Assembly: GCA_026419805.1 (NCBI GenBank)
Contig: JAOSLS010000123.1
Location: forward strand, 1-64,000
DNA length: 64,000 bases
DNA from: Ceratocystis colombiana
Lineage: Eukaryota; Ascomycota; Sordariomycetes; Microascales; Ceratocystidaceae
Direction of reading: 5' to 3'
In this document: positions 33,807 through 45,321 of the stretch, in pieces
Layout: every line of letters begins with the position of its first letter
How positions within the stretch are numbered: position 1 is the stretch's first letter
Notes under the pieces: generated by a model
Databases searched by the model: none
Seen by the model: the letters and a program-made list of their open reading frames with translations, nothing else
What the model was told of the DNA's origin: nothing
Program-made: the position numbers and the translations under genes

Positions 33807-35389
33807 ATGATGCCAATCAAAATCAGCAATTTGAGCCTGCTGGACAGGACAAAAGAAGAACCACTGGAACATTCAACGACAGAGACAGCAATGGAGGGGT
33901 CTGACGATGTGGGCAAGAGCAGCAACGGTTGTTCAAGTGGAAGTAACCAACAAAAGAGCAGTGGCGGTGGCTGTGGAGATAGTGCAAGTACTATCAGCCT
34001 GGGCAGGACTTATGGTTGCGGTGGCAACAGCGAGTCGACAACAACGGCAAGTGGAGATCACGGCCGTAGCGACGAAGATTCGGCAAGTGCGGGGCCGAAA
34101 GCTTGCCGACGCTGCAAAAAGAATGAGGGCACAATTTCTATGAGAGGCCAGCCAACATGCACGTAAGCTACACCCTCTTATCTTTCCTTGTTTAATTTAT
34201 CCACAGACGCCATGACTAATCTAATAATGCCTTTGTACCTAGCGACTGCTTTGTCCCATTCGCCAGACTGAAGGTGGTTAAGAGATTAAACACGCTGCAC
34301 CGCGACTTGGCCGATATGCGCGGCTCGCGAGCGCCGCAGAAGACAAGGTATCTGTGTGGCCTGTCGTTTGGCCCGTCGTCGGCTGTGTTACTGTCCATGC
34401 TGCACGACAATATTGAGTACCTTGAGCAAAAGGGCCGCGGCGGCATTGCCTACGCAGTTACCGTCATGCACATCGACACAGCCTTGAATGAAGCCGGCCG
34501 CCTAGCAGCCACAGCTCTGCTAGAGATGTACCAAGCCCGCTTCCCCCGTTTATCCTTTGAGCACTATGCGCTGGAGGATGCCCTACAACTGGGTGGGGTC
34601 AACTGGGCCGCTTTAGGTGTAGAATTACCCCACAAAGAAGGAGAAGAACTGCGTCAAGATAGAGCGCAACGGCTACGCGCGGCACTGGATGCATTGCATT
34701 CGGTCAGTGCTCGGATGGACATTCTGCGGCTTATGGTGCGGCATGCTCTAGTATCACGCGCGGTGCAGAGCGGGTGTGATGCGGTGCTGTTAGGCACCAA
34801 TATGACAGGTCTAGCAGAACTGGCATTCAGCGAAGTGGCCAAGGGTCGCGGTGCTTCAGTGCCGTGGTTGACGCAGGACGGTATGTTTCCCCTGCCATCA
34901 TTTGGCAGCGTAGTGGGGCAGGAAGAGGAGATAGACGGCGCACAACAGGGGAATATCACTGGAAGAACTTCGATCCCGGTGTACCATCTCCTACGTGATG
35001 TTTTTCGTGGTGAGGTGCTTACATTTAGTGGCCTGGCGATACCCACGCCGCTAACGCCCCTGATCCCCAGCCTGGCGGAAAACAAACAACAGCAGCAGAT
35101 GGCCAAAAAGACCATTGTATCGCATAAAAACCTGAGCATCGAGGAGGTAATGGCGAGATTTTTCAACGACGCCGAGACCGCTGGTCAGGCGAGTGTAGTT
35201 TCTAACGTTGTACGCACAACCGACCGACTGGCACGGCTGTGTGAAAACATGTCACAAATGTGCGAGATCTGTGGGCTGCCATTGGACGGAGAGGGCGATG
35301 AACGCTGGCGGGGAGAGATTGGCGTACAAGAGGATGAAGAGGAGACAAAGGGGCTTTGTCACGGGTGTCATCGGTCGCTGACGTCATGA
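33807..35389 (+). CDS. ctu2: Cytoplasmic tRNA 2-thiolation protein Ctu2/Ncs2, 500 aa
   Basis: Exons are 33807..34162 and 34243..35389 (80-nt intron). Zinc-type cysteines appear as CRRCKKNEG and PTCTDC near the N-terminus and as CEIC and CHGCH at the C-terminus, as in Ctu2/Ncs2. A PP-loop-like segment reads LSFGPSSAVLL: the usual SGGxDS is degenerate, which is normal for this non-catalytic partner. LLGTNMTGLAELAFSEVAKG is the second conserved block. With Ctu1/Ncs6 it forms the complex that 2-thiolates U34 of tRNA-Lys, -Glu and -Gln, fed with sulfur by Urm1. The N-terminal 95 residues are Ser/Gly-rich and unlike the family. An in-frame ATG at 33891 (472 aa) is an alternative start. Confidence 0.88.
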
Positions 35390-35730
35390 GAATGGGACTG
35401 GAAAGGCTAAAAGTGACGCGCATATGGCTAGTCAGGATTAGAGCTGACCAGGCCAGGCATGCGAGTTTGTCTTTGTAGACACCATGTTTTTGTGATAGAG
35501 TCAAGCATGAGAAAAATGGCACAGGCAGGACAGGCTTTTTGGATATTGTAAACCGCAGCAAAGAAAAAAGATGAAATACATGTACACGCCACGAGATCCC
35601 CCCCGTTCTATAGTTTCTATCGGCCCCCAAAGAACAAATCTTTTCCTCCTCCCGTGGCTCTTCTTTTTTTTTTTTCACGCGCTATCTCTATTCAATGACA
35701 GTCATGTAGCTCATTATCTGCATCCCGTCC
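35390..35730. other. Short gap between convergent ctu2 and carrier genes
   Basis: This holds the 3' regions of two convergent genes, with a T-run near 35670. No gene is seen. Confidence 0.5.
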
Positions 35731-36920
35731 CTATAAGTTTTTGAGAGTCTTTTCATCTAGAATCTTGGACTCGACTTTGCGCATCAGCTTCATAGTTTGT
35801 TCCGCCAACGACAGGGTCAACACGGTGTGCGGTAGGATGCGTGCCAGGTGAGGCACGAACCCCTTGTAGATGGCGAAGAAACCTTCGGTGCGGATGGTCT
35901 TTCCAAGACAATCAAAGACGCCCTTGTAGAGGTTTCCGTTTTGGTTATAAAGACGGGCCATAATAGTATCTACAAGAGAAGGATGGATTTCATGTTAGCC
36001 AGTGAGATAATAGCAGCAAGTAGAAAGGGGTTGGGGTTGTTCCTACCAGGAGGGTGCATCACGCAGCACACGGCGAAACCACTGACCGCACTGCTAGTCA
36101 GGTGCAGTGTTGGGCTTTCTTCCATGCCGGCATGCTTCTGTAACATGCGCTTGGCCAGAAAGTAGGTGGGGAGTTGCACAGAGCTGCCAAAGCCTGTGCG
36201 GATCATGGCTGCTCCGACACCGCGGTATAAACCGCGGATGCCCTCGGTAGCATAAATTTCTTTCAGGCCATGCCAAGCACCTCGATACTGATGTTGGGTC
36301 CCCACAGGGCGGAAGGGTGAAAAGGTCTGCAGGCGAGTCTTGACAAGGAAGAAAGGCGATCCGAGAGCAGCGCCCACCATGCCACTGCTAGCGCCGCTGA
36401 ATAGATTTACTAGCAGGCTCTGCTTGGAGTCGCCGCCGTGCACTATGTGGGTCATGGTGGAGCGGATCGACTCGTACATGCCCAGACGGCAGCCGTTTAG
36501 CAAGATCTGATAAACATAGGCGGCGCCCAAGCCACGGTATAAGCTTTTAATACCCTCGTGGCGCAGGATCACTGTTACGCCATGCATAGGGCCGCGATAA
36601 TAGTGAGGCTGATGGCCCTTGGTTTGAAGCTCGCCCTGGAGCTGCATGCTAGGCGTGTGGAGGAAAGGGGGAGATATCAGCGGGGGGGCGGAGGACTTGG
36701 GGAAAAGGAGAGAGAAGACAGGTAGCCTCGGACTCACCGGATCTTGACGGTCTCAAAGGGATGAGTGGCTGTGACGGCACCACAGGCTGCAATGCCGCCG
36801 GCGATGAAGCCGCTACAGTGAGGCTTGGGTCAGCAAAGAGACTCGCGTAGGATAAGACAGAAGGAGCCTTATGGCGAAGCAAAAGATGTAGGTTAGAACT
36901 TACCCCAGAGTAGTGGACAT
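35731..36920 (-). CDS. Mitochondrial carrier, Oac1-like, 310 aa
   Basis: Exons are complement(35731..35969, 36047..36648, 36738..36812, 36904..36920); introns of 77, 89 and 91 nt. Exon 1 is only 17 nt (MSTTLG). The three carrier repeats are marked by THPFETVKIRMQL, GSPFFLVKTRLQT and MHPPDTIMARLYNQ, all of the Px[DE]xx[KR] type. The second is unusual because its PFFLVK lacks the acidic residue, as in Oac1/SLC25A35-like carriers. VYQILLNGCRLGMYESI also matches that subfamily. It has six membrane spans in the inner mitochondrial membrane. Oac1 carries oxaloacetate, sulfate and isopropylmalate in yeast; the same substrates are inferred here, not shown. The third signature is completed only by splicing (PPG plus ATACT gives PPDT). 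Confidence 0.9.
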
Positions 36921-38271
36921 GGTAGAAGTTATACAGGGAGGAGTCGGCGTAAGTTCAGGTTTACAACGGTAGTCGCGGCCGCGATTGTGTGACAAGTACC
37001 AAGCGTAGAGAGCAGCCGAAGGCAGAGTATATAGAGAATAATTTTCTCCCCAACAAGCCAAAGACTTATATAACGCAAGAAAAGACCGACAATGGTCTTA
37101 TCGGAGTTGCAGTAGTATGGCTAGATGTGGCGTGATGTTGATGCGACAACAAGTTGCTTGGTCCAGCAAGCGCACTTATACTAGGAGAACAAGCTGCTGC
37201 TTTAAGCCAATTCAAGGCGTCTGCTTTGGGGCGGTTTTGCGACGATGCGGGTTTACCTTGTTCAGGCCAAGAAGTTTAGGGCTTCTCCGGCAAAAGGTCT
37301 AAACGCCTGCTTGTCGAGCCGGTTGGCAGTGATATTTTCCGCTGCACGGAGACGAAGTTCAGGTCAGGGGCGGCAAAAGGGCGGGTGGTCATCAAGGCTT
37401 GGCATTTAAGGACAAAAAGAAAAATTAAACCAAGCTTTTTTGTTTAATTGCCGTCTCCGATGCGGAGTTCAAACCCTAGCGACTGTGTAACCCTATAGAT
37501 TTGGTTTTGTGCGGTAGAACTTCGCTTAAATAATGAGAACCAGGGCCATCAGAGTGATAAGCATTTGACTTGCGCCTCAGACACGCAACTTTCCATTTGA
37601 TAAACTAGGTGCCAACTACTACCCGATATGACACAACAGAATGGTAAGGCCAAAAGCCTTTCCTAGCCATTTAATATGCTGGCATCATCCATTAGTCCTT
37701 TGAGGTGAGATTACGCTGCCAACAGGGTGGGGGTGACCTTATCTATCCAACCTGGAGGACTAGACTGTTCAATTCACTCATGGCCTAGTTTCGCAGAGAC
37801 TTCTCCTGAACCTGTGTGGTGCTAGAGGAGTATATGAGGTCCGCTACTCGATAACTAGGCTGCATTGTCTGCTGGCAAGCACTGGACTTCCATGTTGATC
37901 AGACAGCGACCTAAAAGCTAGGATATGTTTCAATGGACAGTATCTTATAGCGCGGTCTACCGAAACTGGATGCGGTGAATGCTATGTAATGCAATTAAGC
38001 TGACTTTATTATTTAATATTATGCAATATAGGAAACCCAGTGCGTTGTGAAGCCACGCAAGCAAAGTGAGGTTTTATACTATGCTGAAGAAAATGCTGAG
38101 AGGGAAGACGCTGGGTGACGTAGCGACTTATGAAATGATTGAGTTAAGCACATATATATTTATGATGGCCATACAATGCGCATGATTTTTGATCGTTGTG
38201 ACAGCTGCGAGCTTCCAAGATCAAGAAAGGCTTACCGGCTGGCTAGCTTGCGGCTAAATAGGCGCGCAGGC
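36921..38271. other. 1.35-kb gap, nothing recognised
   Basis: This is the upstream region of the carrier gene and the 3' side of the GH16 gene. A short TA-rich patch lies near 38000. No RNA gene, repeat or coding region is supported. Confidence 0.5.
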
Positions 38272-39339
38272 TTAGGCAATGAAGGTGTTGGCAGCTCTAG
38301 CCGCGGGGGTGGAGGAGACACTGGCAGGAAGGACGCCAGTGGGATTGGCCTTGGGAACTTCCTCAGTGGTAGCATTATAGACCTTAACGGAGTTGATGGC
38401 CCAGTAAGCCTTTGTATAGGAATTGGGGTGAGCACCAACGAAATCCTTGCACATTTCGGAAAGAGCCGTTAGTCTATCGTCAAATTGCCAGAGACTGCCG
38501 GCCCAATCACCACAAAAGTCGGTGTTAAAAATCATATGGTGCTCTTGGAAGTGGGCGTTGATGTCACATCCAGGGCCGCCGTTGAATCTGGCCGTAGGAG
38601 TACCCCAGGTGGCGGGGTTGGGTTTCTCGTTTGTAATGTCGTCGGGGATAGAGTCACGCGGGAAGAAATACATGGAAATGTAGTCGGCGGTCCAGTCCAT
38701 AGCATAGACACCGCCTTGGATCTTGTTAAATGCAGTGCCAAAAGGAGCGTTGGTTAGCTGGCTGCAACCTTCTGAGCCGCCTCCGTGGTTGCAATCGTCA
38801 TGCACCAGGAAAACATCCTTAGGACTGCCTGTGTTGGTGACAACGCAGCCCGGGCCAGTGTGAAGAGTAGCATGGTTTCTTTCATCCAGATTGATACCCT
38901 CGATGATATCAATCTCGCCCTTGTAAGGCCATTTTTCGCTATAAGACCAGAAGGCAGGCCAGATACCAGGGCCCTCGGGCATGTGAGAAATGTCGGCGAT
39001 GATAAGAACTTGCTTGAAAGCCTGCTTGGAAGTAAGACGGGTGCTCATGCGACCTTTCGGGGGGTTGACGGCAACATGATCAGCGCCCAGGTAGACAAAG
39101 CCATCTTCCAGTTTGGCGTAGCCTCCATCCAAGGCAGTCCTATAATCAACGTACTCGACATAGCCGTGGGTCGGGTCGGCGTCGGTGAAGAACTCGAACT
39201 CTTCAAAGAAGTTGGTATCATTGAAATTGGCGATCATCTTGTAAGTAGTGATAGTGTAAGGAGCGGGAGGGGTGAGACCGGCAGAGACGAGACTGGCAGC
39301 GGCCACGGCCGAAAACACAATTTTGGAAAGAGAAGACAT
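38272..39339 (-). CDS. Secreted GH16 beta-glucanase/glucosidase, 355 aa
   Basis: This is a single exon. MSSLSKIVFSAVAAASLVSAG is a clear signal peptide. The catalytic signature GEIDIIEG (E142, D144, E147; ExDxxE nucleophile and acid/base) and the GPGIWPAFW strand are typical of glycoside hydrolase family 16, in the endo-1,3(4)-beta-glucanase subgroup. FCGDWAGSLW and the paired cysteines (TGPGC, HDDC, GGPGC, DFCG) fit an extracellular fold. The C-terminus (after residue 320) is Ala/Ser/Pro-rich and ends without a strong hydrophobic tail, so a GPI anchor is not obvious. It should act on beta-1,3/1,4-glucans of plant, fungal or own cell wall. Start chosen at the ATG that directly begins the signal peptide. 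Confidence 0.93.
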   Translation of the reverse strand: MSSLSKIVFSAVAAASLVSAGLTPPAPYTITTYKMIANFNDTNFFEEFEFFTDADPTHGYVEYVDYRTALDGGYAKLEDGFVYLGADHVAVNPPKGRMSTRLTSKQAFKQVLIIADISHMPEGPGIWPAFWSYSEKWPYKGEIDIIEGINLDERNHATLHTGPGCVVTNTGSPKDVFLVHDDCNHGGGSEGCSQLTNAPFGTAFNKIQGGVYAMDWTADYISMYFFPRDSIPDDITNEKPNPATWGTPTARFNGGPGCDINAHFQEHHMIFNTDFCGDWAGSLWQFDDRLTALSEMCKDFVGAHPNSYTKAYWAINSVKVYNATTEEVPKANPTGVLPASVSSTPAARAANTFIA

Positions 39340-41500
39340 GGTACGGTGTTGGTAGGGGTACAATAGATGTCGATTATGAATTAATGAGAGACTAGAAGAG
39401 AGCGACTGAGGGATGATGCAATAATGAATGTGTAGGTGTGGTGAGCAGAGAAGGGAAAGGAGCGGATAGTGAGAGAGTGATGCCGGTGATGGAGAGAAGA
39501 GCGAGAAGGTATATCTAGAAGCGGGAGGTTGAGATGATACTTATAGTTGAGGGGAGCAATGAGAAAGGGTAGCTCGCAAGCCTTCACCGAGATCTAGTCT
39601 CTTTCGGGGCGTTTTCGATCTCTGGCGCCGCACTATGGTGGCATAGAGTTTGATAGATCGTGGTGGCAAGTGGGATAGAGGCATCGGTGTATTTTTGGTT
39701 TGTGCTGGTTTTGTACTAATTTCTCTTACGAGTTTTCTCAATTCCATTGTCATTGCTTTTGCCAATTACACTTTGGCGCCTATGTTCTTGCTTTCCGTTC
39801 TTTGTATCAATTCCATGCGTCCTGTTCTCCTAAGCCAAGTTCTTGTCTCTCTCTCCTTCCATGAGCATGGCCACTTTTTACAAGGAGAGGGTTAGAAGAC
39901 AGGAAGAGGCAGTACTAGATAGTTAATCACAGGACACCACTTCTCAGTGGCATATAGAAAGCAGACAAAGTTAGTGCGAGGCCATATCTTGGGGGTAGAG
40001 GAGGTCAAGAGGAAACAAGACGTAGTGTAGCAACCGATAGCAAATTAATCGCAAGGTCCATAGCATGCAAGGAAAAAAGCAACCCCATTCCGTTTCGAGC
40101 GCTTCTGCATCGACTTGTCTAAACCTAGGAAAGTCAGTCCTTCCCTAATATTTCAAAGCAAAGTGCTATTCGGCTTGCCTTTGTCTCCTAGCTCTGACCA
40201 TCCTCTGTCTTTCCTCGCCCTGTCTTCTCTCTTCCGCGGTCTTTCATCCCCTCAAGTATCTCTAGCTTGCTCTTTGGCCATGTCGTTTGTGGTCCAAGTT
40301 GACGTGTGGATCAAAGTACAACTATGCTAAAATACGCGGATACGTATATACAGCATATTGCGTCCCATAGCAGTCTTACGACGGCCTGCCGTCAGCATAA
40401 AAAACCGGAGGGTTTTACCGTAAGCGGGAAATGAGATAATAAAACATTGACGCTTCCGTTGTGTCTTGGACTGAGCGGCCGGTTACAGACTTTGGCCCTC
40501 AATTATCCATAACTACCGGGCCGCAGGTGTCATATGCAAGGCAGCCAGTATTGCTCCCCATTGCTCCTTCTTTATGCCAGTGTGAAGAAGCAAGCCGGGC
40601 TTAAACGTTTTCCTTATGTTGTGCTTGCTCGACTCCTAAACGCCGCTTCACTGTGAAACCCATCGCTACATTCCCACAGGACTAGGGGCCGACACGCTAG
40701 TCCTTCGGCTATTAGTCTTGCCAGTTTGTCCTATAGTGCATGCCTTAATCCCAAACCACACTGTTATTACAGTACGGAAGAATATGGCCCCAGCTAGACT
40801 GTTTACCACCATCCAGCCGTGGGCTGCCAGCGCTCCCGTCACACACCATCAAAGCTTTTCCCCCTCGTCGTATCCCTTTCTCCGTGGCTCCTATGGCAAG
40901 GGTTGTGGAAAGGGAAAGAATGAACACACGCATCACAGCTGCGGCAGAAGCAGGATTGAAGCCAATAGAGTATGGTGGTGGGCTGTTGCAGGCTACTGCT
41001 GGCTAGCATCTTTGGCCTACCCGAGACTTATGTTGACAGGCGGCGCGTCTGCATGTTATTTGGATGGGAACCTAGCCGCAGAGTGCAAAACGAGACATTG
41101 GCAAGCCTTACTCGCTACCAGAAGAGGCAGTACTCACGCTTACATGTCTTCATGAGCTTTAATAGTCTCTAACACCATGCCCTGGATTGTCCCAGAGAGA
41201 CTAAACGAAGTCCAGACATTATCTCCCCGAAGGACTAAACCAGCTCGGGAGACAGTATCTGTGCGAAGGGCTATGGGGTTCTGGCCTGAGTCGTAGCTAG
41301 GGACGGGAAAAGCAGGTGGCAGCCAGTGGGAGACTAGATGAAGATCAAGATGTCATGGCATAAATGATCTTATTGTGGAATGGGGGCAAGTGCTTGTTTC
41401 TCACCTGTTACCTTCAGCTTTCTATTCCTCACCCTCGTTTGCTGCTTGCTGTTTATTGCTCTTTGCCTCCCACCTCCCGCTTCTCGGATTTCCCTTCCCA

Positions 41501-41528
41501 CTTCCCGCTTCCCGCTTCCCGCTCCCCG
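41501..41528 (+). repeat. Minisatellite, four units of CTTCCCG/CTCCCCG
   Basis: Three exact 7-bp CTTCCCG units and one variant CTCCCCG, within a C/T-rich tract. Confidence 0.75.
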
Positions 41529-41882
41529 CTTTCCTCTTATAAAGAATAGCTTGGTACAGTTAATTCCATGCCGTGTTCTTAGATCTTGGATGCTCCTCTT
41601 TTCTGACCTACCTTGTATACATTTTTCTGTTCTGCAGATGTCGTATCTTCTAAGCAACACACAGTCAGCGACATGAGGGCTGTTCCATTTCCCTATCCTT
41701 GTGCTACCATAGAGTCACGTGACTTGTCCCCACACCGACCTCTAGCTAGCTCGACTAGAAGATTAGAAACCTGTTAACTGAGAGCATATAAATCACACCC
41801 TGCTGTTATCTGTGCTATCCAATGCTGGCAATTAACAGTGCGCAGTGCGCCAGGAAGGTAGAGGGAAGGCTTGAAGTTGACT

Positions 41883-41897
41883 ATATTTAACGTCTAC
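41883..41897 (+). repeat. Solitary ATATTTAACGTCTAC motif
   Basis: Fifteen bases identical to the LINE-junction motif at 4041-4055, about 38 kb away. No LINE coding sequence is visible beside it. It may be an extreme 5'-truncated insertion or an empty target. Confidence 0.6.
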
Positions 41898-42589
41898 GGG
41901 TAGAGCGAAGGCTTCATGCTAAAACTATCGCTTGGTTGTGCAGCGCGGCAGACGACGCTCGGGGCTTTCGAAGGTTCTTTGAAGAATTGTATTGCTGTTG
42001 GTGACTAGGATACTGAAATTGCATCAATACTTATTACAGGTAACGTACATGACCTGCATCATCTCTTATTGATCAATGAATTCTCAGCTGCGAATTATTC
42101 TAGCTCTAAATCATGAAGGTAGAATTCTTCTTGCCTGAACCGCCCGTCAAAAATAAAGCACCGACGCTCTGCAGAAATCTACCAAGTTGGCCGTATAATA
42201 GTATAGCGCCGACAGAGGGGTATTCAATCTCGACGCGATTGGATCCCTAAGTCACGCAGGCTATCGTGCGAAGAGGAATTCTCATTGAAAAACCATCACC
42301 ATCAATTGATTGGGAAACTATGTGCTATTTAACCGGTATTCTACCGTATGGCAGTTTGTGACTTTCAAATACTCCAGTAATTATCACTACTCTTATCTTA
42401 TCGCGCGCTCCTCTTGCCATATCATAGCCTTGTACCACCACTCGCAGCCTTGTAACTTTTACCTTACCTCAGCCTTTACAAAAAATCAGGAAAACGAGCC
42501 CTCGACCTTCTTTTTAACACTACGCTCTTTGCGCGGGTCATAATAAAAACGTACAAACACTCTTCCCATCAGTAGATACCTTCTCCATC

Positions 42590-43861
42590 ATGGCGGCAAC
42601 GCCAATGGATATTGAGGGCGGTCACAGCTCTTCTGCCAACCTTGCGCGCTCTGGCACAAGCAGCATGACGCACCTCGGCGACATTATGAACACTTTCCGC
42701 CCAACAAAGGTATGCTTTCCAGTGGGCTCTTCTTACAAAATATACTTCTGTCCTATTTTTGCTTCGGCCTGCCCTATACACTTCTCCTATGCTTTTTTTC
42801 TTAGCCTAACCCCCGTCTTCTAGCTCTTCCGTCGCGACGATATCCGCGATGGCCGGCCCGTTCCGTACGTTCTCTCGCTCGACTTTGATGATCCTGGCGA
42901 GCTTCTTATGACGTCTGAAAGTGATGAAACTATCCAGATCTATAGTGTGCGTGAAGGCCGCCATGAAAAGAGTCTTCTTAGCAAGAAATACGGCGCCAAG
43001 CTTGCTCGCTTCACACACCTAAGCTCTGGTATCGTTTACGCCAGCACCAAACAGAACGATGCCATCCGCTACTTAGCCACCCATGATAACTCCTTCATTC
43101 GCTACTTTGAAGGCCACGATGGCCGCGTCACTGACATCTCCATGCACCCTGGCAACGATACCTTTATTTCTTGCTCCGTTGATAACACCATTCGCCTATG
43201 GACTCTAGGCACCAGGCAATGGGTTGGCCAGCTCTTCATTAACAATCCCTACCTGTCCGCATACGACCCGTCCGGCCAGATTTTTGCCGTTGGCTGCCCT
43301 GCCTCAGGCACTGTGCTGCTCTATGACTGTCGTAACTTTGACAAAGCCCCGCTAGGCGTCTTCGACGTTGCTGCCGTCGGCCGCCATGCCAACCACGCCA
43401 ACCTAATGCGTGGCTGGACCAAGCTTGAGTTCTCCAATGATGGCAAGCACCTGCTTGTGGCCACTAACGGTGATGGCCATTTCTTGCTAGACGCTTTCGA
43501 CGGATCGCTCAATGCATATCTTCGCCTGCACCGCCCGGGGTTGGGCCGTGTGCCACGACGTCTTGCCCCTGGCGAGTCAGCTACGACTGCAAACTCGGCA
43601 AGTTTTGTCACGCCACATGCTGAGAGTAGCGGTGACTGCTGCTTTTCGGTCGACGGCCGTTTTGTGCTGGCCAGTTCAGGATTAGACGTAGCGGTGTGGG
43701 ACACCAAGAACATGGGTAAAGAGCATCCGCCCATCATGGAGCCAACATTTGTGTTAGAGGACGGGAAACGATCAGCAGCGGTGATTGCTTTTAATCCACG
43801 CTTCAACTTCTTTGCAACGGCAGACACAGAAGTAACTTTCTGGGTGCCAGACCCTCATTAA
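42590..43861 (+). CDS. swd2: WD40 protein Swd2 (COMPASS/CPF subunit), 385 aa
   Basis: Exons are 42590..42709 and 42824..43861; the 114-nt intron has a GTATGC donor. Exon 1 is a 40-residue leader (MAATPMDIEGG...). Exon 2 opens LFRRDDIRDGRPVPYVLSLD, then WD repeats such as SESDETIQIYSVREG, SVDNTIRLW, KLEFSNDGKHLLVATNGDG and DVAVWDTKN. The order matches Swd2/WDR82, a seven-blade propeller shared by the Set1/COMPASS histone H3K4 methyltransferase and, in yeast, the cleavage and polyadenylation factor. The site of action is nuclear. Length is a little above yeast Swd2 (329 aa), partly from the N-terminal extension and a Gly/Ala/Ser loop near residue 280. It is followed on the same strand by the SRP gene. 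Confidence 0.92.
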
Positions 43862-44364
43862 GTTAAATGATCCTTTGTCTATGATAGGGTGGTGCTTTTG
43901 GCGGTTGTTCCATCGTGTCCTACGTTTTTTGCTTTATTTTTTTTCGAGAGAGCAGTTTTTTTGCCTCTTCGGCGTTGGGATCTATCATCTATCACTTGTA
44001 CATAGAAACTTGGGGCGTTTTGCTTTGCATCGTCGTTATCTGTTAGACATGAACTACAATATATATGAACATGTTATTCAGTGAATGTGCTTGTTAGGGT
44101 TATGTCTTCCATAACCCTTGATGTCTAAATCACACCCCTATTTTTGCTAGCAACTATGAGAGCCCCGCTGCCTAACAACTCCCCACTCAGCCTTGCGTTA
44201 AATCAAGAGTAGCACATCATGAGTTACTAGACTAACAGCGTCTAGCAACAGACACTTACTAGGCTTGGCTTACATGCTTCCCCCCCCCCCCTATTTTGCT
44301 ACTAGAAAGGCTTGCATAACATATCAAGACAATTATTCACGGACAATCGAGAACGTCAGCTTCA
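43862..44364. other. Gap between swd2 and SRP gene
   Basis: This 503-bp gap contains a C12 run at 44280-44291. It holds the 3' region of swd2 and a short promoter. No gene is seen. Confidence 0.5.
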
Positions 44365-44871
44365 ATGGCCAAGTCCACGTACTACAAGACTAGCCAGGAC
44401 TGGCTAGAACAGTCTGCCGAGCTCCTGCGCGCGCGGCCATCAACAGTACGTGCTCGCGCTTGATGCCAGTCACTTCTTTTTCTCTGTTTCTAACTCATCT
44501 TCTGGTCATGGCACCAATAGACGCGCATTACCACGAAATACTCGGTCAAGAAGCCCAAGACTACCTCAAGCACTAGCACGACAAGCGGTAGTGGCGAGCC
44601 AGCAAAACGGGCGTTCCTGACGCTTAAAACGTTCGATCCATCTAGCGGCGCCACTCTCAAGTACAAGACCACCAAGGCGGCAGAGGTCTCGCGTCTAGTA
44701 TCTGCCCTAGGCATGCTAGGCCGCGACTCAGCTGGCCTTCCCCCGGCGTCGCTGACAAACAGCTCTGTAGAAATGAAGTCAGAGGCAGTAGCAGCACCAG
44801 CAGCCATGAACAGGAAAGACGAGGCGCCGCCGGCAACAGGAGGGAAGAAGAAGAAGAAGGGTAAAAAATAG
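44365..44871 (+). CDS. srp21: Signal recognition particle subunit SRP9/SRP21, 143 aa
   Basis: Exons are 44365..44445 and 44521..44871; the 75-nt intron has GTACGT and CTAAC signals. The protein starts MAKSTYYKTSQDWLEQSAEL and continues LRARPSTTRITTKYSV, the conserved SRP9/21 opening with the basic TRxxxKY strand. RAFLTLKTFDPSSGATLKYK and the helix EVSRLVSALGMLGR complete the fold. The C-terminus is a lysine-rich tail (GGKKKKKGKK). In the family this subunit, with SRP14, binds the Alu part of SRP RNA and helps pause translation during targeting to the ER. The frame is split by the intron and both parts are short, so this gene is easy to miss. It is convergent with rnr2. Confidence 0.88.
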
Positions 44872-45321
44872 AGGAAGCAGAGTAGAGACACAGGGAGCCA
44901 AGCCCAATAATGAGGCCATGTATGCTCGGATACAAGCGGACATGAGAAAATCGGAACACATAGACAAGTCACCAAGAATTTCATACTGGGTAATCTTAGA
45001 AAACATGTTTTCATGATGTGGTACTAAGCAGAAGAGAAAGACAAAACATGACTGAACAACGCATGACAACCGACCTGGGCTGGTTACCAGAAACACAGCC
45101 CTGAAACTAAAAGCGCAAAACCACCCCAGAAGAAACAAAAACGCCAGTATAAAGAGTCCCCCAAAAATATAACCCAACAAAAATAACCAAAGGAGAGGGG
45201 AATCTACACATGAAAAACACACAAAAAAGAGCTGACCAAGCACGCGCTACAAGAGTATTACAACAGAACGGCAGAGACGCTAGACCCGCAGGGCCCCATG
45301 TCTTCGGACATCCTGTTTTGC
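44872..45321. other. Gap between convergent srp21 and rnr2
   Basis: This 450-bp gap holds the 3' regions of both genes. Its right half is A-rich on the plus strand. Open frames on the minus strand are compositional. Confidence 0.5.

Larger units (their letters stand above)
39340..42589. other. 3.25-kb intergenic region without a supported gene
   Basis: This lies between divergent GH16 and swd2. It holds a 7-bp minisatellite (41501-41528), a GACGGCCTGCCGTC inverted repeat at 40380-40393 and a solitary ATATTTAACGTCTAC at 41883. A 145-codon frame at 40718-41155 has no family features and is probably chance. Confidence 0.5.

Noticed and set aside
40380..40393. Perfect inverted repeat GACGGC-CT-GCCGTC
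   Set aside because: It could be a CGG-type zinc-cluster factor site or a chance hairpin. No gene start is close, so no function is claimed.
40718..41155. 145-codon frame in the GH16-swd2 gap
   Set aside because: Residue composition is odd (clusters of Trp, Cys and His), there is no domain and no signal peptide. It is probably chance in an AT-moderate region.
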